This document shows, piece after piece, positions 23,124 to 31,149 of a DNA stretch of 32,699 nucleotides. The notes under the pieces were generated by a model. That model did not search any database, was not told where the DNA came from, and saw nothing but the letters and a program-made list of their open reading frames with translations. The DNA lies in the NCBI GenBank assembly GCA_045627045.1, contig JAZQMY010000038.1, positions 1-32,699 on the forward strand, read 5' to 3'. The DNA comes from SIG351 sp045627045. Its GTDB lineage: Bacteria > Bacillota > Clostridia > HGM11327. Position 1 is the first letter of the stretch; each line of letters begins with the position of its first letter. The translations under genes and the position numbers were made by a program.

Positions 23124-23152
23124 TTGACAATCGGACTTATACAGTGTATAAT
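23124..23152 (+). promoter_or_regulatory. Consensus sigma-A promoter of the DUF445-pepT operon
   Basis: TTGACA (23124-23129), a 17-base spacer, and TATAAT (23147-23152), both exact consensus. About 100 bases of very AT-rich, ATAA-repeating sequence lie upstream (23000-23120) and may act as an UP-type element. Confidence 0.85.
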
Positions 23153-23179
23153 TAGAGTATACAAAGGAGGATTTCACCC

Positions 23180-24079
23180 ATGGATTGGCTTCATATTGTA
23201 ACAGGGCCGCTTATCGGAGGCGCAATAGGATATTTCACGAATTATATAGCAGTCAAAATGCTTTTCAGACCGCACAGGGAGAAAAAGCTTTTCGGCAAAA
23301 CACTTCCTTTTACACCGGGAATTATTCCGAAGAGGAAGGGTGACCTTGCAAGAGCCATAGGCAATGCGGTGGAAACGAGCCTTTTCGGCAAGGACGATAT
23401 AAAGACGACCCTTCTTTCCGATGAAACCGTGAACGGCGCGTCAGACGGCATATGCGATGCGCTCAGGAGCATTCTTTCGGAGAATAAGACCTTCGGCGCG
23501 CTCATTGATACGGCGGGATGCGAAGGCTTTTCAAAGAAGCTGAAGGAAAAGGCTATGGAGTTGATTTCGCAGAAAGCTTCCGAAAAAATCAAGGACGCCG
23601 ACATAGGCGGAAGGATTGCTGAGGTCGAGGGCGAAACGGTAAAGGAGAGTTTAAGAGGCTCTCCGCTTGCTCTTTTTGTCAGCCCGAAAAAGGTGGATAC
23701 ATTTCTTGAGCCCGTGAGGGACAAAATAAATGAATACGTTGAAACCGAAGGCTTTGACGGACTTATGAAAACGGTATCGGATGAGATAGATATACTTTTA
23801 TCAATGAATGTCGGCTCGGCGTTTGATACGGAGCAATTCATAGAAGACAAGGTCAGACCTAAGGTCAAGGAAATATACAAAGCCTTCATTTCTTCGCAGG
23901 CAGATAAGTTTATGGAGAATTTCAGAATAGGCAAAACAGTTGAGGATAAAATAAATGCAATGGACGTTGCCGATTTTGAGAAGCTTGTGCTTGACGTAAT
24001 GAAGCATGAGCTCTCAATGATAGTGAATCTCGGCGCAGTTTTAGGCTTTCTGATAGGCGTAATAAATATTTTTGTCTGA
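23180..24079 (+). CDS. DUF445 family membrane protein (299 aa)
   Basis: The first 35 residues hold a membrane helix with the family hallmark GPLIGGAIGYFTNYIAVKMLFRP, followed by GKTLPFTPGIIPKRKGDLARAIG, as in DUF445/YheB proteins. The middle 200 residues are amphipathic, charged helices, probably cytoplasmic. A second hydrophobic segment (NLGAVLGFLIGVINIFV) ends the protein. The function of DUF445 proteins is not established. AAAGGAGG lies upstream with good spacing. The gene is first in an operon with pepT, 33 bases away. Confidence 0.85.
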   Translation: MDWLHIVTGPLIGGAIGYFTNYIAVKMLFRPHREKKLFGKTLPFTPGIIPKRKGDLARAIGNAVETSLFGKDDIKTTLLSDETVNGASDGICDALRSILSENKTFGALIDTAGCEGFSKKLKEKAMELISQKASEKIKDADIGGRIAEVEGETVKESLRGSPLALFVSPKKVDTFLEPVRDKINEYVETEGFDGLMKTVSDEIDILLSMNVGSAFDTEQFIEDKVRPKVKEIYKAFISSQADKFMENFRIGKTVEDKINAMDVADFEKLVLDVMKHELSMIVNLGAVLGFLIGVINIFV

Positions 24080-24112
24080 TCGAAAATATAAATATAGAGG
24101 AAAATAAATTAA

Positions 24113-25300
24113 ATGAACGTTATCGACAGATTTCTTGGATATACTGCATTCCCCACGATGTCGGATGAGGAGAGCAAAACCTGTCCGTCAACCGAAAAAC
24201 AACTTGCTTTTGCAAAGCACGTTGCGGATGATCTTATTTCGATAGGATGCAGTGGAGTAAGAATAGATGAAAATGGATATATATTTGCAGAGGTTCCGTC
24301 AAACACCGATTCAGATGAAACGATAGGACTTATAGCGCATATGGATACCTCGCCGGATGCACCTGACTCTCCTGTCAGGGCAAGAACAGTCCTTTTTGAC
24401 GGCAAACCCGTGGAGCTGAATTCTGACGGAGATATTCTTTATCCTGCAGAGAGATACATCGGAAAAAGACTGATCGTGACCGACGGGAAAACGCTTCTCG
24501 GAGCAGATGACAAGGCAGGCATTGCGGAGATAGTATCCGCAGTGGAAGATATAATAGCTTCCGGAGTTTTGCATAAAAAAATTGTGATAGGCATTACTCC
24601 GGACGAGGAGATAGGAAGAGGCGCAGATTTATTTGACGTAAAGAAATTCGGCGCAGATTATGCCTTTACTGTTGACGGGGGAACACTCGGAGAGCTTGAA
24701 TATGAGAATTTCAATGCTGCATCGGCAAAAATCACTATTCACGGTGTTTCCGTTCATCCCGGAAGTGCAAAGGGAATAATGAAGAATGCTTCGTTGATCG
24801 CCTTTGAGTTCGACAGACTTCTTCCCGAAAATGAGCTGCCGTCCCTGACAGAGGGTTACGAGGGCTTTCATCACCTGACCTCAATGGAGGGCGTATGTGA
24901 GTATGCGGAGCTTTCATATATAATCAGAGATCATGACAGGACGAGATTCGAGGAAAAGAAGAAGCAGTTTGTGCTTGCGGCAGATAAGCTGAATGAAAAG
25001 TACGGCATTGGTACGGTGGAATTGAAAATTGTCGATTCATATTACAATATGAAAGAAAAAATAGAAGAACATATCGAAGTAGTTGGATATGCTCTCGATG
25101 CAATGAAGAAGGCAGGCGTTGAGCCGAAGGTCGTGCCCATAAGAGGAGGCACGGACGGCGCAAGACTTTCGTTTGAAGGGCTTCCTTGCCCGAATATCTG
25201 CACGGGAGGAGAGAACTTCCACTCGAGATTTGAGTATATTCCGGTTGAATCCATGGAAAAAACCGTTGAAATAATAAGGAACCTGGTTTCGGAGAGATAA
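24113..25300 (+). CDS. pepT: Peptidase T, M20 family tripeptide aminopeptidase (395 aa)
   Basis: All dinuclear zinc peptidase motifs are visible: HMDTSPD (His76, Asp78), LLGADDKAGIAE (bridging Asp132), TPDEEIGRG with the catalytic Glu165 and ligand Glu166, FTVDGG, and GGENFHSRFEYIP with the last His ligand. GGTDGARLS is typical of PepT. It removes N-terminal residues from tripeptides in the cytoplasm. The length fits the family (about 400-410). The ribosome site is modest (GAGGA, 11 bases before the ATG). No terminator is obvious downstream, but a new promoter begins 59 bases later. Confidence 0.92.
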   Translation: MNVIDRFLGYTAFPTMSDEESKTCPSTEKQLAFAKHVADDLISIGCSGVRIDENGYIFAEVPSNTDSDETIGLIAHMDTSPDAPDSPVRARTVLFDGKPVELNSDGDILYPAERYIGKRLIVTDGKTLLGADDKAGIAEIVSAVEDIIASGVLHKKIVIGITPDEEIGRGADLFDVKKFGADYAFTVDGGTLGELEYENFNAASAKITIHGVSVHPGSAKGIMKNASLIAFEFDRLLPENELPSLTEGYEGFHHLTSMEGVCEYAELSYIIRDHDRTRFEEKKKQFVLAADKLNEKYGIGTVELKIVDSYYNMKEKIEEHIEVVGYALDAMKKAGVEPKVVPIRGGTDGARLSFEGLPCPNICTGGENFHSRFEYIPVESMEKTVEIIRNLVSER

Positions 25301-25358
25301 TTTTATTTACTGAATGTTAATTATGTGAGAATTTTGTGTAAATCCATTTCCGATGTAC

Positions 25359-25387
25359 TTGAAAAATACTTCTTTTTCATTTATAAT
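25359..25387 (+). promoter_or_regulatory. Sigma-A promoter of the two-component/MATE operon
   Basis: TTGAAA (25359-25364), a 17-base spacer, and TATAAT (25382-25387). The leader is about 47 bases. Confidence 0.75.
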
Positions 25388-25440
25388 TGTACCGTAGAAT
25401 GAAATTTTATACTTTTTCAAAAAGATAGGAGATAATAAAT

Positions 25441-26118
25441 ATGTTTAATATATTGCTTGTTGAAGATGATGAGAATCTCAGAAAGCTGATGTTTGCAGTT
25501 CTCAAGAAGAACAGATATGAAGTTTTCCAGGCCGAAACGGGAAGACGCGCAATCGAAATCATGAGCAACACGCACATCGATCTAATGATATGCGACATCA
25601 TGCTCCCTGATATTGATGGCTACGAGGTCACAAGAACAGTAAGAGAGGAAGACAAGGACATTCCGATACTTATTGTTACGGCAAGAGAGACTCTCGAGGA
25701 CAAACGGAGAGGCTTTGCATCCGGCACGGATGATTATATGGTCAAGCCGATAGATATGGATGAGCTTCTTATGAGAATGAATGCTCTTTTGCGCAGAGCA
25801 AGGATCACTTCGGACAGAAGAATTGAGGTTGAGGATACCTGCATTGATCTTGATGCTATGACGGTATCTTATCCGAACGGAGAAATGCAGCTTCCGAGGA
25901 AAGAATTCCTTATTCTTTTCAAGCTTCTGAGTATGCCTAACCATATTTTTACAAGACGTATGATTATGGAAGAAATCTGGGAGCAGGGAAGCGACACGGA
26001 TGAAAGAACGGTTGACGTACATATCAAGAGGTTACGGGAAAAGCTTGAGGATGCAAAAATCACAGCATTTGAGATTGTAACAGTAAGAGGAATCGGCTAC
26101 AAGGCTGTAAGAAGATAA
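25441..26118 (+). CDS. OmpR/PhoB-family response regulator (225 aa)
   Basis: The receiver domain (residues 1-120) has the acidic pair in LLVEDDENLR, the phosphorylation site Asp52 in ICDIMLPDIDGYEV, Thr in VTARE and Lys in MVKPID. The DNA-binding winged helix (about 128-225) contains LPRKEFLILFKLLSMPNHIFTR, DERTVDVHIKRLREKL and VRGIGYKA. It should act as a dimeric transcription factor activated by the kinase encoded next. The stop codon overlaps the kinase start (TAATG). Its targets probably include its own operon, but no repeated binding site is clear at the promoter. Confidence 0.92.
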   Translation: MFNILLVEDDENLRKLMFAVLKKNRYEVFQAETGRRAIEIMSNTHIDLMICDIMLPDIDGYEVTRTVREEDKDIPILIVTARETLEDKRRGFASGTDDYMVKPIDMDELLMRMNALLRRARITSDRRIEVEDTCIDLDAMTVSYPNGEMQLPRKEFLILFKLLSMPNHIFTRRMIMEEIWEQGSDTDERTVDVHIKRLREKLEDAKITAFEIVTVRGIGYKAVRR

Positions 26119-27434
26119 TGAAGAGAAATATTTTTGTAAGCCTTATGCTTGCGTTTCTTTTTGCAACGACGTTCTCGTCAGTTCTCAGCTTCAGCATTTC
26201 ATCTCTTGTAAATCGTCGCCAGGCGATAAAGGAGATAAGAGCTGATGAAATGATCATTGCAAGAAATTATATTTCTTTTGCCAAACAGGGTGATACAGAC
26301 GGCAAAGAACTTGCAGAAAAGCTGTCTACTTCAATGTATCTCGTAAAGGTCATGACGGAGGATGAATATAATCGCCTTTCTGGTGAGCAGAGAAAGTATG
26401 TTGAAAGAGGAGAAGCAATTATTGTTTCTCACATCAACTCGATTGATACAGAATGTATTTTTTCTGCATATGGGAATATTGTCTGCATCCGACTCAACGA
26501 ATCGAGTAACATACTCAGTTCCTACGGAGTGAGGATAGGCATAATTCTCTCAATGACACTTCTTTTCAGCGCGGTAATAATGTTTTTTGCCGGAAAGAGC
26601 GTTACGGAGCCTATTCTTGAAATCAGGGATGCAACACAGCGGGTCGCAAAGGGTGATTTTGACGTTCAAGTTGAAATCGATACAAAAAATACCGACATTG
26701 CTCAGCTATCACGAAGCTTCAACAGCATGGTGAAGGAACTCAAAAGCAACGAGGTTTTGAAAAAGGACTTTGTAAGCAACGTATCCCATGAATTCAAGAC
26801 ACCTCTTGCCACGATATCGGGCTTTGCAAAGTTGCTTGAGGACGGAAATCTCAGCGAAGAGGAAACTGTTGAGTACGCAAGCATAATAAAGAAGGAATGT
26901 GACAGACTTACCGTTCTGTGCAGCAACGTACTGCGCCTTTCGAGGATCGAAAATCAGAAAATAACCACGAACAAGGCTATATTCCGCCTTGATGAACAGA
27001 TAAGGGATGCCATTGTGCTTTTTGAGCCTCTGTGGGACGCAAAGGAGCTTATTCTTGATGTCGATCTTGATGAGGCAGAATACTATGGAGACGAAGAGCT
27101 TCTCCAGCAGGTGTGGATAAATCTTGTCCAGAATGCGATCAAGTTCACTCCCGAAAAGGGCACGATAACCGTTTACCTGAGGAAAAATGATAACGGAATC
27201 ACTGTTAATGTGGCAGATACGGGAATCGGCATGAGCGAAGAAGTAATGAAGCACATATTTGAGAAATTTTATCAGGCAGAGGCAAGCAGATCCAATAAGG
27301 GAAACGGACTCGGGCTTGCGCTCGTGAAGGAAATAGTTGAGCTTTCGGGCGGAAGAGTAAATGTTACTTCCGAGGTCGGCAAAGGAAGCAATTTCACTGT
27401 GATTCTACCTGAAACGGATGAAACGATCGATTGA
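26118..27434 (+). CDS. Membrane sensor histidine kinase (438 aa)
   Basis: Two membrane helices (about 7-30 and 138-158) flank an extracytoplasmic sensor region of about 105 residues with no recognised ligand domain. A HAMP linker (GKSVTEPILEIRDATQRVAKGDF) follows. The HisKA domain has phospho-acceptor His224 in SNVSHEFKTPLATISGF. The ATPase domain carries the N box NLVQNAIKF, G1 DTGIGM, F box FEKFYQ and G2 GNGLGLALVKEI. It phosphorylates the overlapping response regulator. The signal is unknown. The MATE exporter 16 bases downstream suggests sensing of a toxic or cell-envelope-active compound, which is inference. Confidence 0.92.
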   Translation: MKRNIFVSLMLAFLFATTFSSVLSFSISSLVNRRQAIKEIRADEMIIARNYISFAKQGDTDGKELAEKLSTSMYLVKVMTEDEYNRLSGEQRKYVERGEAIIVSHINSIDTECIFSAYGNIVCIRLNESSNILSSYGVRIGIILSMTLLFSAVIMFFAGKSVTEPILEIRDATQRVAKGDFDVQVEIDTKNTDIAQLSRSFNSMVKELKSNEVLKKDFVSNVSHEFKTPLATISGFAKLLEDGNLSEEETVEYASIIKKECDRLTVLCSNVLRLSRIENQKITTNKAIFRLDEQIRDAIVLFEPLWDAKELILDVDLDEAEYYGDEELLQQVWINLVQNAIKFTPEKGTITVYLRKNDNGITVNVADTGIGMSEEVMKHIFEKFYQAEASRSNKGNGLGLALVKEIVELSGGRVNVTSEVGKGSNFTVILPETDETID

Positions 27435-27450
27435 AAGCACGGGATAAATA

Positions 27451-28800
27451 ATGAATAACGATCAGGATTTTACAACAGGAAGTATAACAAAGAAAATGGT
27501 AAGGTTCATGTTTCCGATACTCGGAGCATTGATACTGCAGGCGATGTACGGAGCGGTGGACCTTCTTATAGTAGGCAAGTTCGGCACGGATGCGGGAATA
27601 TCGGGCGTATCCACCGGCAGCAGTATAATGAACATGGTAACATTCGTGCTTTGCTCAATAGCAACGGGTGTCACGGTGTTGATAGGAGTATATCTCGGAA
27701 GCGCAAAGCCTGAAAAGATAGGCGGACTGATAGGAAATGCGGTCTGCTTTTTTGCTGCAGTGGGAGCTGTGGTATCGGTTATTCTTGTGATATTTGCAAG
27801 ATCGATAGCAGTGCTCATGCAGGCACCGCCGGAGGCAGTTGAGCTTACGGCACTTTACATACGTATCTGCGGCGGAGGCTTCATTTTCGTAATATTCTAT
27901 AACTTCATCAGCAGTATTTTCAGAGGCATGGGAGATTCAAAGCTTCCGCTTCTTTTTGTCGGAATAGCGTGTGCGGTGAACATCATAGGTGACCTTTTGC
28001 TCGTTGCTGTGTTCAGGCTTGATGTTGCAGGTGCGGCAATAGCAACGGTATTGGCGCAGGCAGTGAGCGTGGTTCTCTCGCTTGTGATAATAAAAAAGAA
28101 GAAGCTCGGCTTTACGCTGAAAAGAACTGATTTCCGTTTTGGCGGAGAAATATGGAAATTCTTCAAGATAGGCGCTCCGCTTGCATTGCAGGAGCTGCTT
28201 ACGAATATGACGTTCCTTGCAATCTGTGCGTTCATCAACAGGCTCGGACTTGATCAGTCCTCAGGCTACGGCATTGCGCAGAAGATACAGTCATTTGTAA
28301 TGCTCATACCTTCGGCAATAATGCAGTCAATGGCATCGTTCGTATCGCAGAATGTCGGAGCAGGGGATGACAAACGTGCAAGGGATGCAATGAAGTGCGG
28401 AATGCTGATAGGCTGCTCGATAGGTGTGTTCGTCGGATTATTCTCGTATTTCAGAGGAGACCTTCTTTCCTGTGTATTCACGTCCAATGAGGCTTACATA
28501 ATGCGTTCGGCAGAATACCTGAGGGGCTTTGCGCCTGAGGCGGTTGTGACGTGTATCCTCTTCAGCTATATGGGCTATTTCAATGGCTACGGAAGGTCAT
28601 TCTTCGTAATGATCCAGGGACTCATGCAGTCACTTCTCGTGAGACTGCCCGTATCGTACATAATGAGCATTCAGCCGGATGCATCGCTTACGAATATAGG
28701 ACTTGCAATGCCTGCGGCGACAGCCTTCGGAATAGTAATCTGTACGGTATATTATGTGCGGATGCAGAAGCAGATAAAATGCGATCTGAAGAATAAATAA
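27451..28800 (+). CDS. MATE-family multidrug/toxin exporter (449 aa)
   Basis: About twelve membrane helices in two similar halves, with MATE-typical stretches: FPILGALILQAMYGAVDLLIVGKFG near the N-terminus, IFRGMGDSKLPLLF in helix 4-5, GAPLALQELLTNMTF at the start of the second half, and SQNVGAGDDKRARDAM. MATE proteins export cationic drugs or metabolites using a proton or sodium gradient. It is the last gene of the two-component operon, 16 bases after the kinase, and ends at a hairpin terminator. The substrate is unknown. Confidence 0.9.
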   Translation: MNNDQDFTTGSITKKMVRFMFPILGALILQAMYGAVDLLIVGKFGTDAGISGVSTGSSIMNMVTFVLCSIATGVTVLIGVYLGSAKPEKIGGLIGNAVCFFAAVGAVVSVILVIFARSIAVLMQAPPEAVELTALYIRICGGGFIFVIFYNFISSIFRGMGDSKLPLLFVGIACAVNIIGDLLLVAVFRLDVAGAAIATVLAQAVSVVLSLVIIKKKKLGFTLKRTDFRFGGEIWKFFKIGAPLALQELLTNMTFLAICAFINRLGLDQSSGYGIAQKIQSFVMLIPSAIMQSMASFVSQNVGAGDDKRARDAMKCGMLIGCSIGVFVGLFSYFRGDLLSCVFTSNEAYIMRSAEYLRGFAPEAVVTCILFSYMGYFNGYGRSFFVMIQGLMQSLLVRLPVSYIMSIQPDASLTNIGLAMPAATAFGIVICTVYYVRMQKQIKCDLKNK

Positions 28801-28816
28801 TATAAACAGACTCAGG

Positions 28817-28842
28817 GCTTCCGGTTTTGCCGGGAGCTTTTT
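28817..28842 (+). terminator. Terminator of the two-component/MATE operon
   Basis: GCTTCCGG (28817-28824) and CCGGGAGC (28830-28837) form an 8-bp stem with one G-U pair and a 5-base loop, followed by TTTTT. Confidence 0.8.
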
Positions 28843-28872
28843 CTTTCTCCTGAAAAATTTGTGTTTTTTATA

Positions 28873-28901
28873 TTGAAAATTAACGGCTTTTATGATAAAA
28901 T
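28873..28901 (+). promoter_or_regulatory. Sigma-A promoter of the SGNH-fucosidase operon
   Basis: TTGAAA (28873-28878), a 17-base spacer, and TAAAAT (28896-28901) with the extended TGA element. Confidence 0.7.
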
Positions 28902-28939
28902 AACATTGATGATTTATAGTAAAAGAAAGGAAAAAGATT

Positions 28940-29542
28940 ATGAGCAAGCTTGAAACTATTGAATGGTCACAGATATGGTTTGATAATACGACAAAAGAAA
29001 AAAGCATCCTGCTTATTGGCGATTCGATAACGAACGGCTATTTTGACAAAGTTGCAAACTATTTCCGGAATGATTTCGACATGATAAAGTATGCCACATC
29101 CAAGGCAATCGACAATCCCACTCTTCTCAAAGAGACGGAAGAGATCATTGAGCAGGTCGGTGCTTCTTCGGTGAAGGTCATTCATGTGAACAATGGTTTG
29201 CATGGGATCGGAATGTCGGATGAGGACTATGAAAAGTTTTTTGATGTTTTTCTTTACAATCTCCGCGAGATATGTCCTGATGCAGTAATATTGATTGCAA
29301 ACTCTACGCCTATCACGACTCCATCTGCTGAATTCGTGGAGGCTGTAAATAACAAGGTTGTTATAAGAAGAAACGAATGCGTGGAAAAACTCGGCAAAAA
29401 GTATGGATACAGAGTGGAGGATCTCTATTCACTCGTTTATGGAAACAGAAAAATTAAATCAGACGACGGATACCATTATAATGCAGAAGGCTACCAGCTT
29501 CTGGCAGATCTCGTTGCTGATTCTATAAGAAAGGAACTATGA
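28940..29542 (+). CDS. SGNH/GDSL hydrolase (200 aa)
   Basis: LLIGDSITNGYF holds the nucleophile Ser (about residue 29), VNNGLHG is the block III Asn-type motif, and DDGYHYNAEGYQLLAD supplies Asp and His at the C-terminus. The block II Gly is not obvious. There is no signal peptide. AAAGGAAAAAG precedes the ATG. Its TGA overlaps the start of the fucosidase, so the two proteins are made in a coupled way. A joint job on acetylated fucosyl-sugars is a reasonable inference. It shares only the SGNH motifs with the hydrolase at 9873 and is not a close copy. Confidence 0.8.
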   Translation: MSKLETIEWSQIWFDNTTKEKSILLIGDSITNGYFDKVANYFRNDFDMIKYATSKAIDNPTLLKETEEIIEQVGASSVKVIHVNNGLHGIGMSDEDYEKFFDVFLYNLREICPDAVILIANSTPITTPSAEFVEAVNNKVVIRRNECVEKLGKKYGYRVEDLYSLVYGNRKIKSDDGYHYNAEGYQLLADLVADSIRKEL

Positions 29543-30552
29543 TGAAAGAATTAAAGGAATTTCTTGCTGAAGCATCAGCAGTAAAGCCGGAAAAGCGTCA
29601 GCTTGACTGGTTCAACATGGAAATGTATATCTTCTGCCATTTCACTGTAAATACGTTTACTGATAAGGAATGGGGAGACGGAACTGAGGACGAAAAGATT
29701 TTTAATCCTACAAACCTTGACTGTGACCAGTGGGTCGCTGCTGCAAAGGCAGGCGGCTTCAAAGGCATAGTTCTCACGGCAAAGCATCATGACGGCTTCT
29801 GCCTCTGGCCTTCAAAGTACACAGAGCACAGCGTTAAGAACAGCTCATACAAGGGCGACGTTGTAAGAGAGCTTTCAGATGCCTGCAGAAGAGGCGGCAT
29901 CAAGTTCGGTTTCTATCTCTCACCATGGGACAGAAACTCAAAGTATTACGGCACTGACGAATATAACGATTATTTCTGCAACCAGCTCACAGAGCTTCTT
30001 ACTGAATACGGAGATATTTTCTGCGTATGGTTTGAACGTGACCACAGCGGAAAGCAGAACTATGACTGGGAACGATATTACAGCACAATACGTAAATACC
30101 AGCCCAATGCCATGATCTGCAACTGCGGACCCGACATACGCTGGTGCGGCAACCACAAGGGTGTCGGCAGAACAAGTGAGTGGAGCGTTGTACCCAAGTC
30201 GCTTACAAATGATGCATCGCCGGAAAGCCTTGTTCAGCCTGACTTAGGCAGCCGTAAAAAGATTAAAAAGGCAGATGAGCTTGTGTGGTTCCCCATGGTT
30301 ATGGACCTTACAATGCGTCCCGGCTGGTTCTTCCACGATACAGATACCCCGAATATGAATGTACTGTCAAAGGCTATTGAGACATATTTCAAGTCGGTCG
30401 GCAACAACGGAACATTTTTGCTTGACGTTGCACCGTCACACTCGGGCAAAATCGAAAGAGCCGACCTGGAACAGCTTGTAACTATCGGCGCACAGCTTGA
30501 GCTTGAATTTAAAGAGAATTTTACTGACGGATGTGAGTTTGTTGCAAACTAG
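29542..30552 (+). CDS. GH29-like alpha-L-fucosidase, catalytic part, ended by an in-frame TAG
   Basis: A TIM-barrel fucosidase of the GH29-B type: FNMEMYIFCHFTVNTF, then TAKHHDGFCLWPSKYTEHSV, then GFYLSPWDRNSKYYG, then NAMICNCGPDIRWCGN and TSEWSVVP, whose Glu matches the family acid/base. Where relatives have the nucleophile Asp in WFDGA, this protein reads WFERDHSG, placing Glu (codon 30034-30036) at that site. The frame stops at TAG 30550-30552, yet the same frame continues for 111 more codons that look like the normal C-terminal beta-sandwich. Most GH29 proteins are 420-500 residues, and this one would be 336 without that part. The second ATG (29542) has better spacing from AAGGA than the first (29539). 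It may be a catalytic-domain-only enzyme, a decaying gene, or a read-through product. Confidence 0.7.
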   Translation: MKELKEFLAEASAVKPEKRQLDWFNMEMYIFCHFTVNTFTDKEWGDGTEDEKIFNPTNLDCDQWVAAAKAGGFKGIVLTAKHHDGFCLWPSKYTEHSVKNSSYKGDVVRELSDACRRGGIKFGFYLSPWDRNSKYYGTDEYNDYFCNQLTELLTEYGDIFCVWFERDHSGKQNYDWERYYSTIRKYQPNAMICNCGPDIRWCGNHKGVGRTSEWSVVPKSLTNDASPESLVQPDLGSRKKIKKADELVWFPMVMDLTMRPGWFFHDTDTPNMNVLSKAIETYFKSVGNNGTFLLDVAPSHSGKIERADLEQLVTIGAQLELEFKENFTDGCEFVAN

Positions 30553-30888
30553 TCCAAGGTAGCCCTGCATAAGGCAAAGTTTATCAACTCGGGCAAATCT
30601 TATTTCCGCAGTGAGGACAATGCACGCAAAACAGTTATCACCGTTGACATGAAGGAAGTTAAGAGCATTAATAAGATTGTTCTTGCCGAAAATATTAAAA
30701 CAGGTCAGCAGGTTGAGAAATTCAAGCTTTACTATTATTTCAACAAACGTTGGCATAAAATCTATCAGGGCGGCACAATAGGACGCAAAAAAGTTTGCCT
30801 TCTGCCCCCGATGGACGCCAGAAGAATTAAGCTTGTCATTGAAAAGACAAGAAAATTTGCAACAATTTCTGAATTTAAAGTTTATTAA
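30553..30888 (+). pseudogene. Detached C-terminal beta-sandwich of the fucosidase
   Basis: After the TAG the same reading frame stays open for 111 codons to TAA 30886-30888. It encodes a beta-rich domain with VDMKEVKSINKIVLAENI, then KFKLYYYFNKRW, then CLLPPMDARRIKLVIEKTRKFATISEFKVY, which is the expected end of a GH29-B fucosidase. The internal ATG 30649 has AAGGAAG only inside the codons after it and no good ribosome site before it, so independent translation is unlikely. A single base change (for example CAG to TAG) explains the break. A sequencing error or programmed read-through are alternatives. Confidence 0.65.
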
Positions 30889-30901
30889 ACTGTACAAAAT
30901 G

Positions 30902-30934
30902 ACAGCCTCCGATTTTCTTCGGAGGCTGTTTTTT
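30902..30934 (+). terminator. Terminator after the fucosidase
   Basis: ACAGCCTCCGA pairs perfectly with TCGGAGGCTGT (11 bp, 6-base loop), followed by TTTTTT. It lies after the read-through stop codon and not after the TAG, which supports the full-length gene as the original unit. Confidence 0.88.
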
Positions 30935-30972
30935 CTTATCTTTTGTAAGTATTATACATAATTTATATTTAT

Positions 30973-31032
30973 TGCAACATAATTATATTAAGATTTTGCA
31001 CATATAGAGTTTTGATATTTCGTCATGTTGCA
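30973..31032. repeat. Spaced inverted repeat TGCAACAT / ATGTTGCA upstream of the small-ORF promoter
   Basis: TGCAACAT (30973-30980) and its exact complement ATGTTGCA (31025-31032) are 44 bases apart in AT-rich DNA, 33 bases upstream of a consensus -35. They could be paired regulator sites. Eight-base arms in AT-rich sequence can also arise by chance. Confidence 0.3.
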
Positions 31033-31064
31033 TAAATATTTATAAAATTCTTTGTGCATAACGC

Positions 31065-31093
31065 TTGACAAATCAAAATATCGGTGTTATAAT
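31065..31093 (+). promoter_or_regulatory. Consensus sigma-A promoter of the small-ORF transcript
   Basis: TTGACA (31065-31070), a 17-base spacer, and TATAAT (31088-31093), both exact consensus. The predicted transcript starts near 31100. Confidence 0.88.
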
Positions 31094-31102
31094 ACGCTTG
31101 CA

Positions 31103-31124
31103 AGGTAACAAAGAAGAGTTACCT
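31103..31124 (+). promoter_or_regulatory. 5' leader hairpin of the small-ORF transcript
   Basis: AGGTAAC (31103-31109) pairs with GTTACCT (31118-31124) over an 8-base loop at the very 5' end of the predicted RNA. Such end hairpins often stabilise transcripts. The left arm contains AGG, but it is too far from the start codon to be the ribosome site. Confidence 0.5.
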
Positions 31125-31149
31125 GAGCAAAAAGAAAGGAATGAATAAT

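Noticed and set aside
23242..23934. Minus-strand open frame of 230 codons
   Set aside because: Antisense to the DUF445 gene. It is very Ser/Pro-rich, as expected for a mirror frame, and has no ribosome site.
29542..30888. Genome-wide reassignment of TAG as a sense codon
   Set aside because: Only one in-frame TAG is found in about 30 kb of coding sequence. A reassigned code would place TAG in many genes.
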